Shown here: positions 36,580 to 45,930 of the stretch, in pieces | Position numbering within the stretch: position 1 is the stretch's first letter | Layout: every line of letters begins with the position of its first letter | Origin: an uncultured Allobosea sp. | GTDB lineage: Bacteria > Pseudomonadota > Alphaproteobacteria > Rhizobiales > Beijerinckiaceae | Length of the DNA: 64,000 nucleotides | Direction of reading: 5' to 3' | Assembly (NCBI RefSeq): GCF_945956895.1 | Contig: NZ_CAMFJF010000007.1 | Location: forward strand, 62,001 to 126,000 | The notes under the pieces: model-generated | The model's input: only the letters and a program-made list of their open reading frames with translations | The model's database searches: none | What the model was told of the DNA's origin: nothing | Made by a program: the position numbers and the translations under genes

Positions 36580-37419
36580 TCAGTTCGTCGGCTTTCCGCC
36601 CCCGGCCGCCTCGATCCTGACCGGGCCGATCCCGGCGACGATCCCATCGGCGAGCCGCAGCGCCAGGCAGCGATAGCCGGCATCCACCAGATGCAGGCCG
36701 TCCATGCCGACGAGCTCCTCCGGCGTGAACTGGCGCGAGTTCGACCAGCCCTTCATCATCGCATAGCGGGGAAACAGCGAGATACCCTGGTCCTGGGCTG
36801 TCTTCACCAGCACCGCGCGATAATCGTCGTAATGCGGGTAGCGCCCCTCGCGCGGCAGCCAGGGCAGGTCCATCAGGATCATCTCGATCCCGGCGGCGCG
36901 GGCCTTGCCCACCCCCTTGCGCAGGATCTTGGCGAGCTTGTCCTCGCCGATATCGCGGATCGCGTCGTTGATCACCGTCTGCCAGATCACGATCGCCGGC
37001 TTCTCGTCGACGACATCCGCCTGCATGCGCAGCAGCATGTCATAGGCGGACTGGCCGCCGACGCCCTTGTTGAGGACCCTGACCTCGACACCGGGCAGGC
37101 GCCGCCCCAATTCCGCCTGGAGCACGGCAGGATAGCTCTTGTCGTCGGCGCTGGCGCCCGAGCCGGCAGTAGCCGAAGAGCCCAGCGCCACAATGGTCAG
37201 GCGGCCGGTTTCCTGGAGCGCCTTGCGCGCCGCCGGCAAGCTGGGCTGGAAGGCGGTCTTGGCCGCCTCAGCGCGACAGCGGGCCTCCAGCGGCGGCGGA
37301 AGCGGAGCCGCGCTCGACCCGGAATTCAGTGCGAGGAGAAGGAAGGCCGCGGCGGCTGCGCGCCACGGGCCTGGGCAGACTCGGCGCTTGCGCCGTATTT
37401 CGTGATCGAACGGTACCAC
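36580..37419 (-). CDS. SGNH/GDSL hydrolase, exported
   Basis: A 279-residue hydrolase. A signal peptide (RAAAAAFLLLALNSGSSAA) is followed by the four SGNH blocks: Ser in VALGSSATAGS, Gly in VGGQSAYDM, Asn in QTVINDAIRD and Asp/His in GMDGLHLVDAGY. It is expected to remove acyl groups from a carbohydrate or lipid in the periplasm. GTG 37419 is preferred because AGGGA lies ten bases upstream; ATG 37467 lacks one. The gene starts 94 bases inside the opgC coding region, so the two are tightly coupled, which suggests a glycan-ester editing pair. Confidence 0.85.
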   Translation of the reverse strand: MVPFDHEIRRKRRVCPGPWRAAAAAFLLLALNSGSSAAPLPPPLEARCRAEAAKTAFQPSLPAARKALQETGRLTIVALGSSATAGSGASADDKSYPAVLQAELGRRLPGVEVRVLNKGVGGQSAYDMLLRMQADVVDEKPAIVIWQTVINDAIRDIGEDKLAKILRKGVGKARAAGIEMILMDLPWLPREGRYPHYDDYRAVLVKTAQDQGISLFPRYAMMKGWSNSRQFTPEELVGMDGLHLVDAGYRCLALRLADGIVAGIGPVRIEAAGGGKPTN

Positions 37420-38552
37420 GACAGGAAAATCCCTAACCCTGTCAAGATTGTAACGCCAGCCGCGCATATCAGCAACTGAACGCCCAAAGCGAAGGAAGTT
37501 TCCGCCAGCACGATCTGGCCGCTGATCGAAAGCACGATTCCAGCGCAGAAGACATGCAGCGAATTCTGCCCGGCGCTGGCGAGCATGCGCCCTGGTGCAG
37601 CCTTCGCCATGGCGCTCCCGGCCGGCAGCCAGCGGATCGCCAGCCAGGCCAGCGCCCCGATATGCAGGAGGCGCGCCCAGGCGAGATTGGTCTTGTCCGA
37701 GCCGAGCTGCACGGAATCGACCCAGTCGTTCAGCGCGGCGATGCCGGTCGGATTGCCGCTCGACACCTTGACCACCCAGGCAAAGGCGATGAAGGCGACG
37801 GCGGCGAGATCGAGCCAGACCAGGCGCGGCGCGCGGATGCCGAGCTGCGCCGCCCGGCCGATGACGACGCCGAGCGTGAAGATGACCTGCCAGGCGAAGG
37901 GGTTGAAGAACCAGCCCCCGGCGCTGCCATTGGGCAGATTGAACTCGAAGGCGAGCGCCGCCTGCCAGATCGCTAGCGAACAGGCGAGCGTGAGCAGCGG
38001 GCTCAGGCGCGCCGCGTAGTAGATCGCCGGGAAGAGCGCCAGCAGCACGATATAGAGCGGCAGGATATTGAGATAGGACGGCTGATAGGTCAGCGTCAGC
38101 GCGCCGATCAGCGCTTCCACCGTGTCACGGAAGAAGGGCTGGATATTGATCGCCTCGATATAGAGCGGATTCTGGGTCTGCGTCACCGCCGTGGCAACCA
38201 CACCGCAGACGATGATGAAGACCGCGATATGGGCGATGTAGAGCGTCCAGAGCCGCGCGCCGAGCTTCAGTGCCCCGACCGGAAAGCCACGCTGCTCGAT
38301 CAGCCCGCCATAGGCGAGCGTCGCCGAGACGCCGGCCAGCAGGACGAAGATGTCGGCCGCGTCCGAGAAGCCGTAATTATGCGGCATGTAGGCCGAAACC
38401 ACGTTCCCCGGCATGTGGTTGATGAAGATGATCAGCAGGGAAAGCCCGCGGATGACGTCGATCCGCGCATCCCGCCCCGGCGCAGCCAGCACTACATCGG
38501 CGGCCGGTCGGCCGAGGAGCAGGAAGCGCCTGAAGGAGGAATCGGAGGACAT
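37326..38552 (-). CDS. OpgC family glucan acyltransferase-like membrane protein
   Basis: A 408-residue protein with about ten predicted membrane helices and the OpgC signature RIDVIRGLSLLIIFINHMPGN near the N-terminus. OpgC succinylates osmoregulated periplasmic glucans; the broader family transfers acyl groups to periplasmic sugars. The Arg/His pair (RG, INH) expected in acyltransferase-3-like folds is present. It is followed by an overlapping exported SGNH hydrolase. No opgG or opgH gene is in the window, so the acceptor glycan is inferred. Confidence 0.88.
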   Translation of the reverse strand: MSSDSSFRRFLLLGRPAADVVLAAPGRDARIDVIRGLSLLIIFINHMPGNVVSAYMPHNYGFSDAADIFVLLAGVSATLAYGGLIEQRGFPVGALKLGARLWTLYIAHIAVFIIVCGVVATAVTQTQNPLYIEAINIQPFFRDTVEALIGALTLTYQPSYLNILPLYIVLLALFPAIYYAARLSPLLTLACSLAIWQAALAFEFNLPNGSAGGWFFNPFAWQVIFTLGVVIGRAAQLGIRAPRLVWLDLAAVAFIAFAWVVKVSSGNPTGIAALNDWVDSVQLGSDKTNLAWARLLHIGALAWLAIRWLPAGSAMAKAAPGRMLASAGQNSLHVFCAGIVLSISGQIVLAETSFALGVQLLICAAGVTILTGLGIFLSWYRSITKYGASAESAQARGAQPPRPSFSSH

Positions 38553-38798
38553 GGGGCACGACAGTCCTTCAGCAGGCCGAAAATCAGGATGGAAACGCCG
38601 GCAGCCGATGCGGGTTCCCGGCAGGCAGCTCTCAAGATGAACGTTCGTTGTCGAATTCGTTCATCTAGCGTTCATATAACTCCCGAGGATTCACGTCACG
38701 CGGCGCGTTGTCACAAGCCCGTGTGGCGGATCATGAGCGGGTTTGCGGCGGGGTTGAGACGGAGCGAGACCGACACGGCAATGTGATGCCGCACCTAT
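38553..38798. other. Gene-free region upstream of opgC
   Basis: No protein gene is evident. A 9-bp inverted repeat, AGATGAACG (38635-38643) and CGTTCATCT (38658-38666), with internal GTTCG/CGAAT elements, lies about 85 bases before the opgC start. The downstream half of the wider gap is repeat B copy 3. Confidence 0.5.
38635..38666. promoter_or_regulatory. Inverted repeat upstream of opgC
   Basis: Nine-base arms AGATGAACG and CGTTCATCT, 14 bases apart, in AT-richer DNA. It is a plausible operator for the opgC/SGNH unit; no regulator is adjacent. Confidence 0.35.
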
Positions 38799-38898
38799 CC
38801 GTCATTGCGAGCGTAGCGAAGCAATCCAGGGGGCTGGATTGAACGCTTTAGCCCAGTCCCCCTGGATTGCTTCGTCGCTTCGCTTCTCGCAATGACGG
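38799..38898. repeat. Dispersed palindromic repeat, family B, copy 3
   Basis: A 100-bp inverted repeat beginning CCGTCATTGCGAGCGTAGCG and ending CTCGCAATGACGG, closely matching copy 1 at 6366. It lies in the gap between the GDYXXLXY gene and opgC. Confidence 0.9.
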
Positions 38899-38973
38899 TG
38901 AAACCTGTCCGCACTGAGTGGACCGACGAGGGAAACAGTCCCCTCAAAGGGGCCCCGCTCCAGCTTCGCGATC

Positions 38974-39591
38974 TCAGTATGGCGGTTCGGCGTAGACCGG
39001 CTTGCCGTCGATCAGCAGGCGCTTGATCGCGGCTTCCCCCGACGACGAGACAGCGGCAACGACCTCGACCCGCGCCTTGTCGGTGGTCTCGATCGCCTTG
39101 CCCTCGCCCTGCGGCACGAAAAAGCTCTCGATCCCATAGGCGATGCGCAGGCGATTACGCTTGCCGCCGCAATCGAAGGTGCCATCCGCATTGGTGGCAC
39201 AGGCCGAGGTGGAAATGACGCGCCCGGCAATCACCACCATGCCATCGCTAGCCTTGGGCCAATCGCGCGAAACGCCGGCCGCCTTGGCAAAGCCCTGCTC
39301 GTCCCGGCCCAGGCTGACATAGACCCGCTCGCCGCGCTCGAAACCCGCCTTGCCGGCCGTATCGGCATCGACCGTGCTGATCGGATAGGCCAGCACGACA
39401 TAGTCGCCGCGGAAGAGATCGCGCGGATCGATCGGAACGGTCTTCAGGCGGATTTCGGTGCCGCCCCGCAGGATCTGCGCCCGCTGCTCCACAAGCGCGA
39501 ACAGGACGAGCACCAGCAGCACCGCCGTCGCCAGCGCGCGCCAGAGCAGCGGCACCTTTCCGACAAGCGCATCAGCCGAGAGCGCGCGCAT
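38974..39591 (-). CDS. GDYXXLXY domain membrane protein
   Basis: A 205-residue protein with one N-terminal membrane helix (about 17-36) and the family-defining motif RGDYVVLAYPIS near residue 62. Two cysteines sit in STSACATNADGTFDCGG. GDYXXLXY proteins usually follow DUF2157 membrane proteins and are of unknown function. Here it directly follows that gene, sharing one base. Confidence 0.9.
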   Translation of the reverse strand: MRALSADALVGKVPLLWRALATAVLLVLVLFALVEQRAQILRGGTEIRLKTVPIDPRDLFRGDYVVLAYPISTVDADTAGKAGFERGERVYVSLGRDEQGFAKAAGVSRDWPKASDGMVVIAGRVISTSACATNADGTFDCGGKRNRLRIAYGIESFFVPQGEGKAIETTDKARVEVVAAVSSSGEAAIKRLLIDGKPVYAEPPY

Positions 39592-40880
39592 CAGGCGGCT
39601 TCCTTCTCAGGCGGGTTGAGGCGAGCGAAGAGGCGCCGCGCACCCGAGGCGATCGCGAGCAGCGCTGCGCCTGCAACGAGGAAGAACAGCGACTGGTCGA
39701 GCAGCGTGCCGATCGTCTGCCAGAGCAGGATCAGGATCGCGCCGCCGAACAGCACCGAGCCCGCCAATGCAAGCCGTCGGACGCCGCCGACCGACCCGGC
39801 CGCCACCAGCGCGGTCGCTGCCAGCAGGATGAGGCTCGCGACGATGATCTTGCCGGCCATGGCAGTGACGATGCCGGTCCAAAACACGGCAGGCACCAGC
39901 AATGCGAAGACAAGCCCGCCCGCCAACGGCCAGGAGAAGCGCCGCTCGCGGGCGAGCCCCGCCAGGCAGGCGACGGCCGGAACGGCCACGGCATAGGCCA
40001 GGAAGACGAAGCGGAAGGCATGCCCGGCCCGCGCCTCCTCGCGGTCGAGGATGCGGATCAATTCGACATTCAGCACCAGCACCAGCCCGAGCAGCCCCCA
40101 GGGCAGGCAGGCGGTCAGCACCGAGGGCAGACCCCGGTCGAGCGCCAACGCGCCCAGCGCCACATAGAACACGGCGAGCGCCAACCCATAGGCCAGGAGC
40201 CCGTAATCGAAGCGGTCGAACAGCCCATAGCCCGGCGCCATGGCGAGCCAGGCCGCAGCCGCCAGCACGACGAGGTGATGCACCAGCCGGTTGTCGCGCG
40301 ACAGCGAGAGCCACAAGGCCGGCAGGTAGAAGATGAAGAAGCCGAGATGGGCGCCGCTGCGCGCCTCCTCCCAGCGCCCGCCGCTCCAGGCGCAGATCGC
40401 GATCAGCGCGATCGCCAGCGCACCGTTCGAACGCATCAGGAAGGCGGCGATCAGACCGCCGAGTGCGACCAGCAAGGCCCCGCCCGGCCAATCCGCCGGC
40501 AGATGGTACATCTGGCCGACCAGAGCGAGCCCGGCGCCGAAGATCAGCACGCCACATGTTACCGCGGCATCGGCACCGCGCGGCGAGCCCTGACGCTCCA
40601 GCCGGAACGCATAGGCGATGCAGGCCACGATGGCCGCGAGGATCATGCCGAGCTTGACGAGGCGCGGGATGTCCTCCCAGCCCGCTGCGACGAAAGCCGC
40701 GACGCTCGCCGCGATCAGCAGGCCGCCGAGCAGACCGAGCAGCGCCGGCAGGCGAATGCCGCCCTGCTCGCTCACGATCGAGCGCCGGATAGCCGCGGCA
40801 TTCTCGGCGCTGAGCCAGCCTTCGGCGACCCAGCGAGGAAGATCGGCTTCGAGCCGCTTGCGATAGGAGCCTGTCAGCAT
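39591..40880 (-). CDS. DUF2157 domain membrane protein
   Basis: A 429-residue protein with a cytoplasmic N-terminal helix-turn-helix-like segment (RWVAEGWLSAENAAAIRRSI, DUF2157) and about 12 predicted membrane helices. The family's function is unknown. It pairs with the GDYXXLXY protein, which starts on its last base, so the two probably form a membrane complex. Confidence 0.88.
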   Translation of the reverse strand: MLTGSYRKRLEADLPRWVAEGWLSAENAAAIRRSIVSEQGGIRLPALLGLLGGLLIAASVAAFVAAGWEDIPRLVKLGMILAAIVACIAYAFRLERQGSPRGADAAVTCGVLIFGAGLALVGQMYHLPADWPGGALLVALGGLIAAFLMRSNGALAIALIAICAWSGGRWEEARSGAHLGFFIFYLPALWLSLSRDNRLVHHLVVLAAAAWLAMAPGYGLFDRFDYGLLAYGLALAVFYVALGALALDRGLPSVLTACLPWGLLGLVLVLNVELIRILDREEARAGHAFRFVFLAYAVAVPAVACLAGLARERRFSWPLAGGLVFALLVPAVFWTGIVTAMAGKIIVASLILLAATALVAAGSVGGVRRLALAGSVLFGGAILILLWQTIGTLLDQSLFFLVAGAALLAIASGARRLFARLNPPEKEAA

Positions 40881-40935
40881 CGCCGGCAGTCTGCCATGGC
40901 GGGGGCGGGATTCGCTAGAGCAACAGATTTTCTCG

Positions 40936-41103
40936 GAACCTCTGTCGTCATTCCGGGGCAGGCCGCAGGCCTGAGCCCGGAACCCAGAGCCGATGCTGTT
41001 ACACGTTTGAGCGGCGACCTAACCGCGTCTTCTTGAAAAACAGCATCGGTTCTGGGTTCCGGGCTCTTCGCTGACGCGAAGCCCCGGAATGACGGCGTGG
41101 TTC
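40936..41103. repeat. Dispersed palindromic repeat, family C, copy 2
   Basis: Outer GGAACCTC and GTGGTTCC parts, then CGTCATTCCGGGG and CCCCGGAATGACG, and inner arms based on CCCGGAACCCAGAGCCGATG. It matches the element at 12701 except for its central loop. It fills half of the 369-base gene-free gap before the DUF2157 gene. Confidence 0.9.
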
Positions 41104-41143
41104 CCTGCAAGCCCAACGGACTTCGGAGGAAACCTAGCCACTC

Positions 41144-41240
41144 GCCGTCATTGTCGGGCGAAGCAGAGCTCCGACCCGAGAATCTCCGGCAGAATAAGGC
41201 TGGTTTCCGAGATGGCCGGGTCAAGCCCGGCCATGACGGC
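41144..41240. repeat. Dispersed palindromic repeat, family E, copy 2
   Basis: Starts GCCGTCATTGTCGGGC and ends GCCCGGCCATGACGGC. It lies ten bases past the thrS stop codon, where its hairpin could end or stabilise the transcript. The rest of the gap (40881-40935) shows nothing recognisable. Confidence 0.8.
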
Positions 41241-41249
41241 GAGGTTCCG

Positions 41250-43247
41250 TCAGGCCACCTTCACGGCCTTCCGGCGCGCCAGATCCGGCGCCAGCGCCTC
41301 CTCGCCCAGCGCCGCGAGCGCCTCCGACAGTGTCATCACCGTCTGCGCCTGGCTGCCGAGGCGGCGGACCGTCACGGTCTTCTCCTCGGCCTCGCGCTTG
41401 CCGACGGCGAGGATGACCGGGACCTTGGCCAGCGAGTGCTCGCGCACCTTGTACGAGATTTTCTCGTTGCGCAGGTCGGCGCGGGCGCGCAGGCCGGCGC
41501 CCATCAGGGCCATCGTCACCTCCTCGGCATAGGCATCGGCCTCCGAGGTGATCGGGCAGACCACGATCTGCTCGGGCGCCAGCCAGAGCGGGAAATGCCC
41601 GGCATGGTGCTCGATCAGGATGCCGGTGAAGCGCTCCAGCGAGCCGCAGATGGCGCGGTGGACCATGACCGGCTGCTTCTTCTCGCCATCGGCGCCGATA
41701 TAGAAGGCGCCGAACCGCTCCGGCAGGTTGAAGTCGACCTGCGTCGTGCCGCATTGCCAGTCGCGGCCGATAGCATCGCGCAGCACATACTCGAATTTCG
41801 GCCCGTAGAAGGCGCCCTCGCCCGGATTGATCTCGGTCTTGATCCGGTTGCCGGACTGCTTGGCGATCCGTTCCAGAACCTTGGTCATGACGTCCTCGGC
41901 ATGGTCCCAGACCGCATCGGAGCCGACGCGCTTCTCGGGCCGCGTCGAGAGCTTGATGACGAGATCGTCGGTGAAGCCGAAATCCTCGTAGACCGAGAGG
42001 ATCAGGTCGTTGATCTTCAGGCACTCGGCCGCGAGCTGCTCCTCGGTGCAGAAGATATGCGCGTCGTCCTGCGTGAAGCCGCGCACGCGCATCAGCCCAT
42101 GCAGCGCGCCGGAGGGCTCGTAGCGATGGACGTTGCCGAATTCGGCAAGCCGGATCGGCAGATCGCGATAGCTCTTCAGACCGTGCTTGAAGATCTGGAC
42201 ATGGCCCGGGCAGTTCATCGGCTTCAGCGCGAAGACGCGATGGTCGCGCTCGGCATCGGCGGGATTCTCGAAAGCCGAGGCCGATTTCACCGCGAACATG
42301 TTGTCCTGGTACCAGCCCCAGTGGCCCGAGGTCTCCCAGAGCGACTTGTCGAGGATCTGCGGCGCGTTAACCTCCTCATAGTCGGCGGCGAGACGCCGGC
42401 GCATATAGGCGATGATCTCCTGGAACAGGCGCCAGCCCTTGGAGTGCCAGAACACGACGCCCGGCCCCTCCTCCTGGAAGTGGAACAGGTCCATCTCCCG
42501 GCCGAGCTTGCGGTGGTCGCGCTTCTCCGCCTCCTCGAGCTGCTTGAGATAGGCGTCGAGCTCTTCCTGCTTGGCGAAGGCGGTGCCGTAGATGCGGGTC
42601 AGCATCGCGTTGTTCGAGTCGCCGCGCCAATAGGCGCCGGCCGTCTTCATCAGCTTGAAGGCGTTGCCGACCTTGCCGACCGAGGTCATATGCGGGCCGC
42701 GGCAGAGATCGATCCACGCTCCTTGAGCATACATCTTCAGCGTCTGGTCGGCGGGGATCGCATCGACCAGCTCGACCTTGTAGGCCTCGCCCTTCCCGGC
42801 GAAGAAGTCCTTGGCCTTGTCGCGGCTCCAGACCTCCTTCGTGAAGGGTTTGTCGCGCGCGATAATCTCGCGCATCTTCTTCTCGATCGCCGGGAAATCC
42901 TCGGGCGTGAAGGGCTCGTTGCGGGCGAAATCGTAGAAGAACCCGTTCTCGATCACCGGGCCGATCGTGACCTGCGTGCCGGGAAACAGCTCCTGCACGG
43001 CCTCGGCGAGGACGTGGGCGGTGTCGTGCCGGATCAGCTCGAGCGCACGCGGATCCTCGCGGTTCAGGAGCTCGATCTTCGCGTCCGCGGTGATCGGGTC
43101 GGCGAGATCGACGACGGTGCCGTCGAGCGCCATCGCGACGGTGCGCTTCAGCAGGGAGGGAGAGATGCCCTTGGCGATCTCGACTCCGGTAATGCCGGAG
43201 GGGAACTCGCGCTTGGCGCCATCGGGAAATGTCAGGGAGATCGTCAT
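41250..43247 (-). CDS. thrS: Threonine--tRNA ligase
   Basis: A 665-residue class II aminoacyl-tRNA synthetase. The TGS domain spans about 1-62, the editing and second additional domains about 65-230 ([17 protein letters not shown]), the catalytic core about 245-545 and the anticodon-binding domain about 550-650. The zinc ligands are in [12 protein letters not shown], in [11 protein letters not shown] and in [14 protein letters not shown]. It charges tRNA-Thr with threonine and is essential. The length is normal. Confidence 0.97.
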   Translation of the reverse strand: MTISLTFPDGAKREFPSGITGVEIAKGISPSLLKRTVAMALDGTVVDLADPITADAKIELLNREDPRALELIRHDTAHVLAEAVQELFPGTQVTIGPVIENGFFYDFARNEPFTPEDFPAIEKKMREIIARDKPFTKEVWSRDKAKDFFAGKGEAYKVELVDAIPADQTLKMYAQGAWIDLCRGPHMTSVGKVGNAFKLMKTAGAYWRGDSNNAMLTRIYGTAFAKQEELDAYLKQLEEAEKRDHRKLGREMDLFHFQEEGPGVVFWHSKGWRLFQEIIAYMRRRLAADYEEVNAPQILDKSLWETSGHWGWYQDNMFAVKSASAFENPADAERDHRVFALKPMNCPGHVQIFKHGLKSYRDLPIRLAEFGNVHRYEPSGALHGLMRVRGFTQDDAHIFCTEEQLAAECLKINDLILSVYEDFGFTDDLVIKLSTRPEKRVGSDAVWDHAEDVMTKVLERIAKQSGNRIKTEINPGEGAFYGPKFEYVLRDAIGRDWQCGTTQVDFNLPERFGAFYIGADGEKKQPVMVHRAICGSLERFTGILIEHHAGHFPLWLAPEQIVVCPITSEADAYAEEVTMALMGAGLRARADLRNEKISYKVREHSLAKVPVILAVGKREAEEKTVTVRRLGSQAQTVMTLSEALAALGEEALAPDLARRKAVKVA

Positions 43248-43298
43248 GGATCGCTATCCTGCTCACTCGGGGATACAAGCCCCGTAAGACTAGGCCGG

Positions 43299-43730
43299 CT
43301 ACGGATGTGAGGATTGCGTTCCGCCGCCCGTGGCCGGTTCGGCGTCGGAATCGAAAGCCGCCGGCACGTTTGTCCCGCGCCAGCGGCCATAGGCCCACGG
43401 CCTATACCACCTCGCCTCGGGCGGCAATGCCTCGCAGACGATATCGACGCCGCTCGTGCCCCAGGGGTTGCAACGGCAAATTCGCGCGAAGCCGACCCAA
43501 CCACCGCGCCACAACCCGAAGCGCAGGATCGCCTCGTCGGTATAGGCCGAGCAGCTCGGCCAGTGCCGACAATGCCGCCCGACCAGCATGGACAAGCTCA
43601 GTTGATAGCCGCGGATGGCGAAATGAGCGCCCCGGCGCGGCAAAAATGCCAACCTTCGCAGGCGCGAAAATCTTTGCTTAACAAAGAGACGCTGGAATAG
43701 ATCGTCTGCTTCGTTTCGTTCAGCCGCCAC
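43299..43730 (-). CDS. yidD: Membrane protein insertion efficiency factor YidD
   Basis: A small basic protein with the diagnostic core YQLSLSMLVGRHCRHWPSCS, then YTDEAILRFGLWRGG and RICRCNPWGTSGVD. YidD assists membrane-protein insertion with YidC. At 143 residues from GTG 43730 it is longer than typical (about 80-110), with extra tails at both ends, so a later start such as the VKQRFSRLRRLAF region is possible. It lies upstream of thrS on the same strand. Confidence 0.9.
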   Translation of the reverse strand: MAAERNEADDLFQRLFVKQRFSRLRRLAFLPRRGAHFAIRGYQLSLSMLVGRHCRHWPSCSAYTDEAILRFGLWRGGWVGFARICRCNPWGTSGVDIVCEALPPEARWYRPWAYGRWRGTNVPAAFDSDAEPATGGGTQSSHP

Positions 43731-43762
43731 CAGAACCGCTTCCCTTGCTCGACCCCGGATAC

Positions 43763-44509
43763 ATGATGCGCGCCGCTCGCTTTCGCCAAGCCCTCGTTCG
43801 CCAGGCTCTTCTCGGCGCCGGTCTCGCGCTTGGCCTCGGCCTCGCCACGCCGGCCTTCGCCCAGCAGCGGCCGTACCTGCTCTGGCTCGACAGCGCCAAG
43901 CTCGACATCGCCCATATCATCGGCCTGCCGCCGGCGCAGAACAGCCCCGAGGCCAAGGCCGAGTTCGAGCAGGTGCAGCAGATCACGCAAGCCCGCACGC
44001 CGGAACGCGAGAAGCAGGCGATCGCCGATCAGCGCCAAGGGCTCGTAAATTTCCTGAACGGCATGGACACCCGCTATGTCGACGGCACCCATCGCGAGGT
44101 GCGGCTGCTCTTCCGCGAAGCGCAGGTCGAGCTTGGCATCCTCCTGAAAAGCGTCCACCGCCTGACCAGCCGCCAGCGTCCGTTCCAGCTCTGGGCGAAG
44201 GTCCGCGTCAAGCCCTGCCCCGGCGCCCGCCCGGAAGGCACCTCCTTCCCCTCCGCTCATGCCGCAACCGCCGCACTCTATGCGGAACTGCTGAAGACGG
44301 CCGTTCCCGAGATGGGCGACAAGCTGGAGGAGCGGGTGAAGAGCTACGGCGAGAGCCGTCTCGTCTGCGGCTTCCACTTCCCGAGCGATCTCGTCGCCGG
44401 CGACAAGGCCGGGCGCGCGGTCGCCAAGGCCCTGCTCGCCGAGAAGGCCTTCAGGACCCGTTTCGACGAGACGATTCCCGAGATCAAGGTCGCGTTCGGC
44501 GTGAAGTGA
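43763..44509 (+). CDS. PAP2 superfamily acid phosphatase, exported
   Basis: A 248-residue phosphatase with a signal peptide (about 1-33, ending TPAFAQ). The three PAP2 motifs are TSRQRPF (as the KxxxxxxRP motif), FPSAHAA (PSGH motif with Ala for Gly and His intact) and SRLVCGFHFPSDLVAG (SRxxxxxHxxxD). This matches class A non-specific acid phosphatases in the periplasm. ATG 43763 or 43766 fits; a TTG six codons earlier is less likely. Confidence 0.88.
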   Translation: MMRAARFRQALVRQALLGAGLALGLGLATPAFAQQRPYLLWLDSAKLDIAHIIGLPPAQNSPEAKAEFEQVQQITQARTPEREKQAIADQRQGLVNFLNGMDTRYVDGTHREVRLLFREAQVELGILLKSVHRLTSRQRPFQLWAKVRVKPCPGARPEGTSFPSAHAATAALYAELLKTAVPEMGDKLEERVKSYGESRLVCGFHFPSDLVAGDKAGRAVAKALLAEKAFRTRFDETIPEIKVAFGVK

Positions 44510-44956
44510 TCAGGCTGCAGCCTCGCGCCGCTTCACCTCGATCTGTTCGATCGCATCGACGACCGCGTCGAAGGTGAGCATCGTCGAGGCGTGGCGCGCC
44601 TTGAAGTCGCGTACCGGCACGAGCACGGCGAGGTCCGCCCATTTGCCGTCGGGCGGGTCGGCATTCTCCTTCAGGATGGCGCGCGCCTGCTCGCGCACCT
44701 CCCGCAATTCAGCCGCCGTCGAGCCGACGACATGGCGCGCCATGATCGAGGACGAGGCCTGCCCCAGCGCGCAGGCCTTCACCTCGTGGCCGAAGCCGGT
44801 GACGACATCGCCCTCCATGGTGACATCGACTGTCACGGTCGAGCCGCATAGCTTCGAATGCGCGCGCGCCGTCGCATCGGGCGATGGCAGGCGCTGCAGC
44901 AGGGGGATGTTGGCGGCAAGCGAGAGGATGCGCTTGTTGTAGACGTCGTCCAGCAT
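44510..44956 (-). CDS. NifU/IscU-like iron-sulfur cluster scaffold protein
   Basis: A 148-residue protein. It keeps the NifU N-terminal fold: YNKRILSLAANIP, HSKLCGSTVTVDV with the first cluster-type cysteine and VKACALGQASSSIMARHV with the second. The third cysteine of classical IscU is not evident near the C-terminus (FKARHASTMLTFDAV replaces it), as in many alphaproteobacterial homologues next to folE. It would assist Fe-S assembly, or be a divergent family member. ATG 44956 gives the family-typical start. Confidence 0.85.
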   Translation of the reverse strand: MLDDVYNKRILSLAANIPLLQRLPSPDATARAHSKLCGSTVTVDVTMEGDVVTGFGHEVKACALGQASSSIMARHVVGSTAAELREVREQARAILKENADPPDGKWADLAVLVPVRDFKARHASTMLTFDAVVDAIEQIEVKRREAAA

Positions 44957-45140
44957 GGTTCGATCTCTCGCCAGTCTGGAATGACCGGCACGCAGACACA
45001 ATATAGGGTTGATCGCCACAAAACGGGAGGGCATGGGAACCTCTTCCGCCGCGAGGCATCAAACTTGTCGCATCGGCCACGCAGCCGCAGCCCGCAAGGG
45101 CGGCTCGCGAGGTCTTCATCGTCCCAACGGGAGGCACCAC

Positions 45141-45785
45141 ATGATCCCTGTGGTTAAGTCCTTGTCCGTCGAGCGGGCTGTCGCCCCCTCCGCTGACAAG
45201 TTTCTGGTTCGCAAACCGACGCAGGAAGAGGCGGAAGCCGCAGTCCGCACGCTGCTGCTCTGGGCGGGCGACGACCCCTCGCGCGAGGGGCTGGCCGAAA
45301 CGCCGCAGCGCGTCGTCAAGGCCTATAAGGAATTGTACAGGGGCTACGACGAGGATCCGCACGACATCCTCGACCGCGTCTTCGAGGAGGTCGACGGCTA
45401 TCAGGACATGGTCCTGGTCCGCGACATCCCGTTCTATTCGCATTGCGAGCACCACATGGTGCCCTTCGTCGGCAAGGCGCATATCGGCTACTACCCGTCG
45501 AAAGGCGTGGTGGGCCTGTCGAAGCTCGCCCGCATCGTCGACGTCTATGCCCGCCGCCTGCAGACGCAGGAGACGATGACCGCCCAGATCGCCGACGTGA
45601 TCGAGGAGGTGCTGGAGCCGCGCGGCGTCGCCATCCTCGTCGAGGCCGAGCACATGTGCATGTCGATGCGCGGCGTGCAGAAGCAAGGCTCCTCGACGAT
45701 GACGACGCAATATCGCGGCGTCTTCCGGGATGATCCGGCCGAGCAGGTCCGCTTCTTCACGATGGTGAAGTCGCCAGGGCTTTGA
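45141..45785 (+). CDS. folE: GTP cyclohydrolase I
   Basis: A 214-residue enzyme that makes 7,8-dihydroneopterin triphosphate for folate. It has [10 protein letters not shown] with the zinc Cys/His, [20 protein letters not shown], the [11 protein letters not shown] motif and [13 protein letters not shown] with the second zinc cysteine. ATG 45141 follows GGGAGG. It is divergent from the scaffold gene and followed by hisI, a common alphaproteobacterial order. Confidence 0.96.
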   Translation: MIPVVKSLSVERAVAPSADKFLVRKPTQEEAEAAVRTLLLWAGDDPSREGLAETPQRVVKAYKELYRGYDEDPHDILDRVFEEVDGYQDMVLVRDIPFYSHCEHHMVPFVGKAHIGYYPSKGVVGLSKLARIVDVYARRLQTQETMTAQIADVIEEVLEPRGVAILVEAEHMCMSMRGVQKQGSSTMTTQYRGVFRDDPAEQVRFFTMVKSPGL

Positions 45786-45814
45786 CCGCGCCGCCGGCCG
45801 CGCCGATGAGCAAG

Positions 45815-45893
45815 CCGTCATGCTCGGGCTTGACCCGAGCATCTCTCCCCAGAGATTCTCGGGTCTGCGCTTCGCTTCGCCCGGGAATGACGG
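45815..45893. repeat. Dispersed palindromic repeat, family E, copy 3
   Basis: Begins CCGTCATGCTCGGGCTTGAC and ends CCCGGGAATGACGG, with GAGCATCTC and GAGATTCTCGGG inside. It fills the gap between folE and hisI. Confidence 0.85.
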
Positions 45894-45930
45894 CGGGGCC
45901 ACACCGCAGCACGATCTCCCCGGAGCCGAG

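Noticed and set aside
41097-43310. 737-codon plus-strand frame opposite thrS
   Set aside because: thrS on the minus strand is unmistakable; the antisense product shows only Leu/Gly/Asp-rich shadow sequence.
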